Assembly (NCBI GenBank): GCA_016719615.1
Contig: JADJYQ010000006.1
Location: forward strand, 1 to 64,000
From: Saprospiraceae bacterium
GTDB lineage: Bacteria; Bacteroidota; Bacteroidia; Chitinophagales; Saprospiraceae
Direction: 5' to 3'
DNA length: 64,000 nt
Shown here: in pieces, positions 1 to 7,730 of the stretch
Numbering within the stretch: position 1 is the first letter of the stretch
Layout: each line of letters begins with the position of its first letter
The notes under the pieces: model-generated
Told to the model about the DNA's origin: nothing
Databases searched by the model: none
What the model saw: the letters and a program-made list of their open reading frames with translations, nothing else
Translations under genes and position numbers: made by a program

Positions 1-1131
1 CAATTCGAAAATCACTTCAATAAAAAATTTAGGTAAAACGGATTTAATTTAGCAGCAAAGGAGTCCTTTACAATCTGTACTCTGCAATTTATTTCACATT
101 GATTTTCCAACGGGAAATATTCTCTTTCAGATTGTAAGGTTTTTCTTAAAGCGAGAATCATCCCATCATCAAATCTGCTTTACCTATTGCTCTGGCGATC
201 AATACGCAGGGATTCCGATTGGTAGGCACTACAGATACCTACGGGCATTGGACTCAATTCAATTTGAAACAGGACAATGGTTCGACAAGGATTTTCATGC
301 AGTTATAGGATCAGAAGCCGCGATAAAAACAGGATTGAAAATTAATGATACGCTTTTATTTCAGGTCATGGTATCCAAACCGAAAATGTCAATGAACATC
401 AACACGATGAACATCAGTTCAAAGTTTGCGAATCTTAAAACCTACCGGAACGATTACCGATCAACTCATCCTCATCTCTATTTCTTCTTATTGGGCTTTG
501 CACCACGCCGAGTTGGTGCGAAGACCATTCTGCACATCACCACGGACCAGCTTTGTCTGACAAATCTAGACCTCATAAACACTGGAAGGTGAAATTACAT
601 CTGTCCTATTGGAATTTTGAAGAAACGAATATTCAAAGTTTAAATTTTGGCAGAAGCATCAATGAAAATACATAGAAATGATGGCAGCAAGTCCAGCCAT
701 CGAATTAAACAGATTGTATGAACTACAGGCACAGCCACTGAATTATTATCCTTTGTTTTGATCGCCTTAGTTTTGATCTCTGTTAAGCCTTTTATCAGCT
801 TATGGCAAGCAATGGAGGAACGCAAATACGAAATGACTTTGTTGAGATTTGCAGGAGCGAGCCCTTCTAAAATAATTCGATGGACACTTTCAGAAGCCGC
901 GCTGCTTAGTTTTTCAGGTGTTACAATTGAAAGCTTAGCACATATTTTGCTTGCTATTGTCAATCCACTACTCAAACTCGAAATGAAACATGGAATCCGT
1001 GCAGATGTCTTGCTGTCAGGTGAGTGGCCGATCCTGATTGCAGCTTGTTTATTGGGCATTTTGGCGGCATTAATTCCTGCCGTTCAGTAAGAGAAAACAG
1101 ATATGAAGATCACACCTTAAGTTCTGAATAA
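1..1131 (+). pseudogene. Decayed FtsX/MacB-type ABC transporter permease
   Basis: No single frame is open, but pieces in all three forward frames assemble into one permease in the right order. Around 75-150 a periplasmic-core segment is readable (HIDFPTGNI). Around 155-250 comes PIALAINTQGFRLVGTT, then in another frame FETGQWFDKDFHAVIGSEAA (about 263-322). Around 760-1090 lies the C-terminal FtsX domain with GASPSKIIRW and three hydrophobic stretches. A last frame shift gives a tail ending at the TAA at 1129-1131. Intact members of this family are inner-membrane permeases that work with an ATP-binding partner. At least four frameshifts are needed, so this is genuine decay rather than one read error. 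The 5' end lies before the window. The exact substrate class cannot be told. Confidence 0.75.
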
Positions 1132-1138
1132 TATACTT

Positions 1139-1593
1139 ATGAAAATAAATGTTATTTACATAAACTACTTTGGATTACAATACTAACATTCGTTTGTATT
1201 GTTAAAACCACATCCCTATATTCCCCAAAGCATGGCCAGTTTTAGCAAAAGTCACTTACAAAAAGAGTATGATGAATTACTTGGAATAAAGTCGATAAAC
1301 CTTTATTCAGTAAAGATTTAAAAGATCTTTGAAGGTAAAACCATCAAACTAAAAGGGATATATTATTCCAACGGAAGATTTAAAAGTCATACGGAATTTG
1401 TGTTCTCTTGCATTTCCCTATGCAAGTTGTTTTTTTTTGCGGCAAAGCAGGTCCAGAAACCGTTGTAGAAATTAAAGCAAAAAAACCAATCCCATATACC
1501 TCCGAGCCTATAGATATTCAGGGAAAATTAATATTGAATTCTAAAGATATCAATCGCTTAATGTTCCTGTTGGAAGAGGTGGAGAAAATATGA
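1139..1593 (+). pseudogene. Decayed DUF3299-like protein
   Basis: A start codon lies eight bases after the permease remnant. The reading then breaks frame at least three times. Readable pieces are KEYDELLG (about 1268), KIFEGKTIKLKG (about 1324-1360) and a longer open segment from 1408 containing FFCGKAGPETVVEIKAKKP and a C-terminus rich in acidic residues. The pattern of a G-K-x-I-x-L-x-G segment followed by a Cys-containing F-x-C-G-K-A-G stretch resembles the DUF3299 family, whose function is not known. Its position straight after the permease suggests the two were once one operon and decayed together. The family assignment rests on memory of the pattern only. Confidence 0.5.
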
Positions 1594-1623
1594 AGGAAGG
1601 GGAGAAGGGAAAAGGTTAAAGGA

Positions 1624-1672
1624 TCCCGACATGAAAAATACTATTGGTAGAAAAAAAATTATCATGTCGGGA
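1624..1672. repeat. Perfect 11-bp inverted repeat with 27-nt loop
   Basis: TCCCGACATGA at 1624-1634 is matched exactly by its reverse complement at 1662-1672. The arms could form a stable hairpin, but there is no T-tract directly after either arm. It stands in intergenic sequence between the decayed DUF3299-like gene and the simple repeat that hosts the IS3 element. It may be a small mobile or structural repeat, or a remnant terminator. Confidence 0.6.
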
Positions 1673-1680
1673 GGCTAAAG

Positions 1681-1736
1681 TGAATGATTATAGATCAAAA
1701 GTATAGATTATGGAGTATGGATTATAGAGTATAGAT
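1681..1736. repeat. Simple repeat (TATAGATTATGGAGTA type)
   Basis: Short imperfect units of the kind TATAGATTATGGAGTATGGATTA follow one another here and continue on the far side of the IS element at 3174-3200. This shows that the IS landed inside one simple-repeat tract. Confidence 0.7.
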
Positions 1737-1930
1737 TGTCAATGCCTAAATAGGGTTGACCGTTTTGTGTAACTTTACTGAATTATTTGCAGAGAATACA
1801 TCAAGATTCTGAGGTGTATTTGCTCAAAATATATGGGGTTCGATACCCTATATATTTTGTTATTTGCATCAAATGACTCTTTCATCCTCGGTGTTTTTGC
1901 AAGTGTAAAGTTATATCCAAATTTTCAAAT

Positions 1931-2844
1931 TCAACAGGACTTAATCTTTGTAACTCTTTTTATGAGTTTTTCTAAGTTATAAAGTTGTACACTTCGGTCA
2001 ACCTCTATAGTCAATTGATGATAATTTTTAATATCCCTGTGTATCAAATAGTTATTCTTTATGATTCCATTAATCCTTTCAGCTTTACCATTTTCCCAAG
2101 CATATTCACACATACTGTTTCTGATTTCATATTTGCGGTAAGCTCTAAAAAAGGATTTTTGTATAGTATTGTCCACCACCATCGGAATGGAATATTAATT
2201 CGCTCATCTTTTGTTTGGCTCGCAACTTTATAGCCATTTTTAAGTTGGCATTGTGGTACAAATGGTCGTTAAATTATCCGACACGTTATGCCCAACAATT
2301 CGTCTAGAATAAGCATCAAGGATAAAGTTAAATAATAAAACCTATTGTTTAATTCAAAATAGGTTATGTCGCTTTGCCAGACTTGATCAACTCGATTGAT
2401 TTGGAGATCTATAAGCAAATTGTCAAATCGTATAACCCCTGTGTTGTCTGTTGTTCTTGGCCTAAATACTTTCTTAAGGGACATCAAACTATTTTCTTTA
2501 CAAAAGGCTTCAAAACGGTCCCTGCCCATGGATTCTGGCCGAATTTTATAAAACAGATCACGCACTCCCATCGTAGGGTGATCTTCACGAATTTGGTGTA
2601 TGAGCCACAGAAGTTGTGCTTCTATTTCTAGATCCTGGTGATTCCTTTCTATTCTTTGATGAACAGATTGTTTGCTGATATTCATTACTCTGTACAACTT
2701 ATTTAATGAGAATGGATATCGCTTTCGCTCCTGTCTGAAGTAGCAGATTGTGCTGAAGAATATTTTTTTAATATCAATCTTGTATGCTTCTTCTGCTAAT
2801 TCAATCATCTTAGTTTGAAAGTCAATTAGATCTGTTTTGACCAA
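1931..2844 (-). pseudogene. IS3-family transposase OrfB, frameshifted
   Basis: The upper part (2269-2844) reads as a 191-aa protein with a helix-turn-helix region and the start of the rve integrase core (QVWQSDITYF, giving the first catalytic Asp). The lower part (1931-2182) reads in another frame with the end of the core (YAWENGKAERINGIIKN, giving the catalytic Glu) and a C-terminal tail. The segment holding the second catalytic Asp lies between them and is out of frame. Intact OrfB would copy and integrate the element. Several indels separate the pieces, so the gene is dead unless the indels are read errors. Confidence 0.8.
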
Positions 2845-3100
2845 TTACTCGTTCCAATTCTGCAACTTTTTGCTTAAGTTCTATTATTTTTTAGTGTCGG
2901 AATTTGCTTCAACAATCATGCGAATTTGGCTTTTTAGCTGCACCAAATTTACTCATCCATTTGTATACATTGGTAGGGCTAACCTCGTATTCCTTACAAA
3001 TTTCACTGACTTTGCTCTACCTTGCTCTATCTCGAGAACCTTCGATCGTTTGAAACTTTCTGAAAAATGCCTCGCCATACGCTGCTCAATGCTCATTTAA
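2838..3100 (-). pseudogene. IS3-family OrfA (helix-turn-helix), frameshifted
   Basis: Reading leftward from an ATG at 3100, the N-terminus is MSIEQRMARHFSESFKRSKV, a typical OrfA opening. The frame is lost near codon 30. The rest of the HTH (TNVYKWMSKFG-like) and the leucine-rich tail (IIELKQKVAELERVIGQ) are found in other frames down to about 2838, where OrfB begins. In intact IS3 elements OrfA binds the ends and is fused to OrfB by a programmed minus-one shift. Here the extra indels prevent that. Confidence 0.7.
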
Positions 3101-3261
3101 ATTGCCTTCTAATTGTTGCCATTTTTATGTTTTTTAATGATAAAATATGGTCAACCTATATCAGGCACTGACAGATTATGGAGTATTGAGTATAGATTCA
3201 AATCAAGCTTTATGCTTTTGGCTTTTAGCTTTTAACATTTAGCCTTAATCTTAATTTCCAT

Positions 3262-4073
3262 CTATTCCAATTTCGAATCAAAGGGATGTTTGAGATTTGA
3301 ATAGCTGCTCAAAATGGCTTTTACAGAACCCACAACCAAAGGCGATTCAATCAATACGGGCAAGCTATTGCGATCATCTCCTACGTATAATTTAATTTTA
3401 GCATCTTCATCGAATACATGCCCTGAAATGACATCAGCAACTGCATGAAACGTTTTATAAGTTCCAGAATCTTTTATCCGAAAAGACTTTTCGTAATTTC
3501 CGAATTTCAATCCCAGCTCGTATTTTTGTCATCCAGCAATAAATGAAATGAGGTTTTCTTTAATTTACTGAATTGTGGTAAATTCTGGCTCCGCAAATAA
3601 TACATGCATGAAACCATGTCGTAATAGGGTTTATCCAAAGTTATTTCTGTCAATTTAAGATCCGTCATAGTCCGGCCTGTATAACTATAAGCAATCTGTT
3701 TGTCGTAATCAAATACAATTTTTTCGTACCGCCTGTAATTTCCTTGTTGGATATCGCGAATGTATAATCTGGGAAGTCCAGTTTGCTTATCGATGTATGA
3801 ATGGTATTTATCGCGGACTTTATAAAACCACTCATATGAAGCATAGGTCCGGCCTGTGACTTCCACATGATACAAATGATCCTCCTCTTTGATTTCAAAG
3901 TGAACTTCGCCCGCTGACAGCCATACAAAATTCCAGTTGTAGAATATTTTGTATACCAGCTTTTCCCCATTTCCGAATGCAGATTCAGTTGGATTCAAAT
4001 CAGGTTTTATGAGAAAACCCGTGGAGACTGTGCCCGCAAATAAAAGAATGAATATTATAGTTTTGTATGCCAT
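3262..4073 (-). CDS. DUF3108 domain protein, single frameshift
   Basis: The start is the ATG at 4073 (MAYKTIIFILLFAG), which gives a signal-peptide-like N-terminus; it overlaps the stop of the upstream membrane protein gene by 19 bases, so the two are probably co-transcribed. The body (GEKLVYKIFYNWNFVWLSAG and later LPRLYIRDIQQGNYRRYEK) fits the DUF3108 family of periplasmic or outer-membrane-associated proteins of unknown function. The frame breaks at an A5 run (T5 at 3533-3537 on the plus strand): one more A would join the 275-aa upstream frame to an 82-aa tail at 3262-3510, giving about 270 aa from this start. A homopolymer read error is the likeliest cause. Confidence 0.75.
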
Positions 4074-4996
4074 CTTATCTCTCTTAACATAAAAAAAGAA
4101 CCCAAGATTGCAGGAACTCCATTGTTTAACAAAAATATAAGCCAACAAAGACTCATTGCCAGGGAAGCTTCCATGCCCATAACTCCAAATACTGCACAAG
4201 CAATACCACTTCTGGAAAGTAAAGACAGGGCTGGAGGCAAGACCACAAAAGTTACCACGGCCAAATAAATAATAGAAGCTGTCAAAGCATACAAGAATGG
4301 TAACTGACCTATCCATATGAGGACTGTCACCCACTGCAACAGATAAATCACATAGCGTAAAAAACTATAAACAAATAATAAACCGAGCCTTTTAATATTC
4401 CACACTGACCTTCCCGCCCTCATAAATTTTAAGGGATTGAAGTTTTTCCATATTTCCCAGGTGAACCAATTTTTGAAAAAATACAATGCCAATAAAACAA
4501 ATCCAAAAATTCCTAAAATTGCAATTATCCCAAAGTCATTTAATGTCGGAATTCTAGCTACATAAGCATTCGTCACGATGGTGGGAATCAAAAAGAGAAA
4601 AAACAATCCTAACAAATTACTTAGTGATTGGAACATTCCACCCAACAAACTTGCTTCAATCTGAATGCGTTTATACTGATCATCCACATTCCAACTTCGA
4701 CCCGCAATGGCTCCTAGTCCGAGAGGTAATAAAAACTGCAAATAAAATCCCTGGCAGGTTTTGATCATCGAATCCGATAAACTAGAATCTTCAGATCTTC
4801 CCGTTAATAATTTCATAGCTTCCAATATAATATTCAAAGGCATTAATAAAGCAATGAGCGTTAGCGCGCAACAAAAGTTGAAGTCCATATTCAGTGATTC
4901 AATATTCAAATATGGAATGCCATTCACAATAGCGACCACCAATGCGATGAATGCCAGAAGCGGTAAGATTATTAATATTTTTGATGAGTTCACCAT
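4055..4996 (-). CDS. Multi-pass membrane protein, lysylphosphatidylglycerol synthase TM region-like
   Basis: This 313-aa protein has about eight hydrophobic segments, starting with one at residues 6-25, and ends in a short basic tail. The arrangement, with a conserved LLPLGLGAIAGR-like stretch near residue 92 and VLPPALSLLSRSG near residue 255, recalls the UPF0104 / YbhN family, the flippase-like membrane half of lysylphosphatidylglycerol synthases. Members may move or modify lipids in the inner membrane; nothing here fixes the substrate. It is followed with an overlap by the DUF3108 gene. It faces away from ruvC, from which it is separated by about 80 bases. Confidence 0.6.
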   Translation of the reverse strand: MVNSSKILIILPLLAFIALVVAIVNGIPYLNIESLNMDFNFCCALTLIALLMPLNIILEAMKLLTGRSEDSSLSDSMIKTCQGFYLQFLLPLGLGAIAGRSWNVDDQYKRIQIEASLLGGMFQSLSNLLGLFFLFLIPTIVTNAYVARIPTLNDFGIIAILGIFGFVLLALYFFKNWFTWEIWKNFNPLKFMRAGRSVWNIKRLGLLFVYSFLRYVIYLLQWVTVLIWIGQLPFLYALTASIIYLAVVTFVVLPPALSLLSRSGIACAVFGVMGMEASLAMSLCWLIFLLNNGVPAILGSFFMLREIRWHTKL

Positions 4997-5061
4997 TACA
5001 TTTATTAAAGAACCTTATCGCAGTTCCTTAGACTCTCAATATAAAATTCCTCAATCATGAT

Positions 5062-5069
5062 TACTTTTG
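5062..5069 (+). promoter_or_regulatory. Putative -7 element of ruvC
   Basis: TACTTTTG fits the Bacteroidota -7 consensus TAnnTTTG. It ends six bases before the ATG at 5076, so transcription would begin at or near the start codon and the mRNA would be almost leaderless. No good TTTG was seen at the -33 position. Confidence 0.45.
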
Positions 5070-5075
5070 CCATTT

Positions 5076-5630
5076 ATGAATACATCCTTTCGCATTCTTG
5101 GTGTAGATCCCGGTACAAACATTCTGGGTTATGGAATTATAGAAATCAAAGATAATCAGACTTCAGTAGTAGATCTCAATGTTCTGCATTTGAAATCCAT
5201 TGAATCTCAACAAGACAAATTGAAAGAAATATTTCTGAGTATTCAGGAATTGATCGAAAAACATCAGCCATATGCCCTTTCCATTGAAGCGCCATTTTTT
5301 GGTAAAAATGCACAAAGTATGCACAAGCTAGGCAGAGCTCAGGGTGTAGCGATAGCGGCTGCAATTGTTATGGGTTTAGAAATTTACGAGTTTTCTCCTA
5401 AGAAAATAAAAAAATCAATCACGGGCAATGGTAACGCAAGTAAAGAGCAAGTTGCCGGGATGTTGGAATCCATTTTGAATTTCAAAATGAACACCAAATA
5501 TTTTGATGCCTCTGATGCTTTGGCTGCTGCTCTCTGCCTATCTTTTCAAATGAAGTCTGCAGGGAAGCCAAAAGAAGCATCTACGGGTTGGAAAAAATTT
5601 ATTCAAAAAAATCCTGAGCGGATTATTTAA
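5076..5630 (+). CDS. ruvC: Crossover junction endodeoxyribonuclease RuvC
   Basis: RuvC cuts Holliday junctions during recombinational repair, as a dimer with the RuvAB motor. The 184-aa product has the family length. The four acidic catalytic residues are in place: Asp11 in GVDPGT, Glu71 in SIEAPFFGKN, and Asp144 and Asp147 in DASDALAAALC. I take the ATG at 5076 (MNTSFRILGV) rather than the TTG nine bases upstream, because the latter lies inside the probable -7 element. The 3' end overlaps the convergent HIT gene by eight bases. No frameshift or missing motif is seen. Confidence 0.95.
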   Translation: MNTSFRILGVDPGTNILGYGIIEIKDNQTSVVDLNVLHLKSIESQQDKLKEIFLSIQELIEKHQPYALSIEAPFFGKNAQSMHKLGRAQGVAIAAAIVMGLEIYEFSPKKIKKSITGNGNASKEQVAGMLESILNFKMNTKYFDASDALAAALCLSFQMKSAGKPKEASTGWKKFIQKNPERII

Positions 5631-6027
5631 GTGCTTCGTAAGCCTGCGATATTTTTAAGGCTATTTCTGTGTACTCTTGGTCTGAAAAATGCAACCTCGG
5701 ATTGCTAAAATTCAATTCGGATATCTGGTTTAAGGGTACCAGGTGAATATGTGCATGCGGCACTTCCAATCCAATCACACTCATTCCTACTTTGATGCAA
5801 GGCACAACTGTTTTAATAGCAATCGCTAATTTTTTTGAAAAAAGGATCATCTCTTGCAGAAGTTCATCCGGCACATCAAAAATGTAATCGATTTCTTGTT
5901 TAGGAATAACCAGTGTATGACCTTTTGCAAGCGGTCTTATATCGAGAAATGAATAACAATATTCATTTTCAGAAATTTTATGACACGGAATTTCGCCTTG
6001 AATAATGCGGGTAAACAAACTGGCCAT
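5623..6027 (-). CDS. HIT family protein
   Basis: The 134-aa product is a histidine-triad nucleotide hydrolase or transferase of the Hint type. The triad HAHIHL is at residues 91-96 and the N-terminal SLFTRIIQGEIPCHKI segment is typical. These small cytosolic enzymes act on nucleoside phosphoramidates and related nucleotides; the natural substrate here is not known. Its start codon shares one base with the greA stop (TAATG), so translation is probably coupled to greA. The same greA-HIT pair is frequent in Bacteroidota. The C-terminus overlaps ruvC, which is transcribed toward it. Confidence 0.9.
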   Translation of the reverse strand: MASLFTRIIQGEIPCHKISENEYCYSFLDIRPLAKGHTLVIPKQEIDYIFDVPDELLQEMILFSKKLAIAIKTVVPCIKVGMSVIGLEVPHAHIHLVPLNQISELNFSNPRLHFSDQEYTEIALKISQAYEALK

Positions 6028-6500
6028 TAAATGCTGATTTCAAGAATTTCTAGTATCATCTCACCTGCTGGAGTGTTAACAGTTGCTTTGTCGCCAACTT
6101 TTTTGCCCAATAAACCTTGTCCAATTGGTGAACTTACGGATATTCGGCTGGTTTTAATGTCTGCCTCCGCTTCAGAGACAATTTTAAAAGTCATTTCCTT
6201 ATTGGCCTTATGATTCTTGATTCTGACGTTGGTAAGCATAGCAACACTGGAGGTATCTATATCCCCTTCTGCAATGATGCGAACATTCATCAATTTTTTC
6301 TCCAGTTCATTGATCTTAAATTCCAACATACCCTGGGCATCTTTTGCAGCGTGGTATTCAGCATTTTCTGACAGATCTCCCTTTTCCCTTGCTTCTGCAA
6401 TGGCTTTAGAAGCTTCTTGTCTTCCTGTTGTTTTAAAATGATCCAATTCGTGTTTAAGCCTGTCATAGCCTTCCTGGGTCATGTAATTCAGTCCACTCAT
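6027..6500 (-). CDS. greA: Transcription elongation factor GreA
   Basis: GreA enters the secondary channel of RNA polymerase and stimulates cleavage of backtracked RNA. The 157-aa length is standard. The N-terminal coiled coil carries the family signature around residues 31-58 (KAIAEAREKGDLSENAEYHA), including the acidic tip residues needed for cleavage. The C-terminal FKBP-like domain ends with SPIGQGLLGKKVGD and an EILEISI tail. It is first in a two-gene unit with the HIT gene. A strong hairpin with a T-run lies upstream and separates it from the PorV-like gene. Confidence 0.95.
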   Translation of the reverse strand: MSGLNYMTQEGYDRLKHELDHFKTTGRQEASKAIAEAREKGDLSENAEYHAAKDAQGMLEFKINELEKKLMNVRIIAEGDIDTSSVAMLTNVRIKNHKANKEMTFKIVSEAEADIKTSRISVSSPIGQGLLGKKVGDKATVNTPAGEMILEILEISI

Positions 6501-6526
6501 GTTAAAATTATTTGGCGGATTAAAGT

Positions 6527-6563
6527 AAAAAAACGCTTGCCACGCTAGGTGACAAACGTTTTT
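6527..6563 (-). terminator. Rho-independent terminator after the PorV-like gene
   Basis: On the minus strand, an AAAAACGTTTG arm and a CAAGCGTTTTT arm pair with one mismatch, and the second arm runs into a T-tract. It lies 57 bases after the PorV-like stop and 27 bases before the greA start. It would close the TonB receptor operon. Confidence 0.7.
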
Positions 6564-6619
6564 AATATTCTTTTATAGAGATTATAACATCATAAGGCCC
6601 CTGTTTAGTTCAGGGAAAA

Positions 6620-7657
6620 TTAAAATTCCAGTCTCAAACCGATTTGATGGGTTCCATCAAAGGGATCAGAATGCCTGTAGCAATAGTCTATAGCCAATCT
6701 GCTGTCATTCTTTTTGCTTAAAGGAACATTTACGGTCATTCCGGCAGCCAGGCCTGTATGAGCCGTATTAACGTCTCCTTCAATAGCCTCGCCTAATTCG
6801 AGTTTGTAGGATGCCCTAACGTCTAGGTATTTCGTAAGTTTAGTGTCGATACCTGCACCAATTTCGTCTCTACCGAAAGAATTGGAAGTAAAATTGACGA
6901 TAGGCGTAAAACTTATGTGCTCTGAAGGATTAATGTCATATGATATCCCAATGTGTAACTGAGATGGCAATTCAAATCTTGATAATCTGATGTTATAGGT
7001 AAGGTCTGTATTCTCCGGGCTCTTCAGCTGGGCAGAAAGTCCGTCTCCGCTAAAACTCATCGGACCACCAATATTTCGCAAGGCAATGCCAAATTTAAAA
7101 TTATTATCATCACCGGTAACATATTGTACTCCGGCATCGATAGACATTCCAAAAGCACTTAAATCCTGTATACCTTCTGATATTCCACGCAATAAAAATC
7201 CGACTGAAATTTTATTTCCAAACAAATGCGAATAACCTACTGCAATATTGCTGAATGTAGGCGAATAGGTAGCTCCAGTTCCTTCCGGGTTAGTGGTTGT
7301 AGTCACTTTGATGTCTCCCAGACTCAAACTCATCAATGCGATTCCGAGCGTTCCATTTTTTCCAATTTTGGTAGCAAATGCCCCGGAACTAATCTCAATG
7401 CCGCTAGGTCTTAACCATTTGGTTTGAGCCAGGCCAAGTTCCCAATTATTGATCCTACACAAACCGGCTGGATTAAGCATCATGGCTTCGATACCACCTA
7501 CACGGGAAGCATTCAGGCTATTGAGAGCGCCACTTCTCGGCCAGGGATTCATCAACAATTCATAAGCCCCGGCTTCTCCTTGCCTGTCAGGATTTCCTGC
7601 AATGGCAAACAGTGCAAGATTCAGCATGATGATGAGGCTAAGTAACTTTTTATACAT
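6620..7657 (-). CDS. PorV/PorQ-family outer-membrane protein
   Basis: The start at 7657 (MYKKLLSLIIMLNLALFAIA) gives a clear signal peptide and a 345-aa product; an upstream extension to 7768 would lack one. The N-terminal motif with RVGGIEAMMLNPAGL at about residues 50-65 is typical of PorV/PorQ-type barrels, as is the alternating pattern of beta strands ending in GLRLEF, whose final Phe is usual for barrel insertion. PorV relatives help deliver T9SS cargo to the cell surface. It is third in a minus-strand trio behind a TonB receptor and a large secreted protein, and is followed by a terminator. Whether it is a true PorV or a paralogue specific to this locus is unclear. Confidence 0.75.
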   Translation of the reverse strand: MYKKLLSLIIMLNLALFAIAGNPDRQGEAGAYELLMNPWPRSGALNSLNASRVGGIEAMMLNPAGLCRINNWELGLAQTKWLRPSGIEISSGAFATKIGKNGTLGIALMSLSLGDIKVTTTTNPEGTGATYSPTFSNIAVGYSHLFGNKISVGFLLRGISEGIQDLSAFGMSIDAGVQYVTGDDNNFKFGIALRNIGGPMSFSGDGLSAQLKSPENTDLTYNIRLSRFELPSQLHIGISYDINPSEHISFTPIVNFTSNSFGRDEIGAGIDTKLTKYLDVRASYKLELGEAIEGDVNTAHTGLAAGMTVNVPLSKKNDSRLAIDYCYRHSDPFDGTHQIGLRLEF

Positions 7658-7730
7658 AAAAAATGAATTTAAAGTATTTCTAAAATACCTGTCTGGTTTT
7701 TGGGACCAGACAGGTGCTGTTTGTTTTGAA

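Larger units (their letters stand above)
1737..3173 (-). mobile_element. IS3-family insertion sequence, decayed, with ends and target duplication
   Basis: The left end (1737 onward) begins TGTCAATGCC and the right end, read inward from 3173, begins TGTCAGTGCC. Both reach the shared block GGTTGACC about 25 bases in, so they are imperfect terminal inverted repeats starting with TG as is usual in the IS3 family. The bases GAT stand directly outside both ends (1734-1736 and 3174-3176), a 3-bp target duplication. The element is 1437 bp, a normal length for an IS150-like member. Its transposase genes lie on the minus strand and are broken by frameshifts, so it is probably immobile. Confidence 0.85.

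Noticed and set aside
640..1059. 139-codon minus-strand frame
   Set aside because: It is antisense to the FtsX-like C-terminal domain, which has a clear family pattern on the plus strand.
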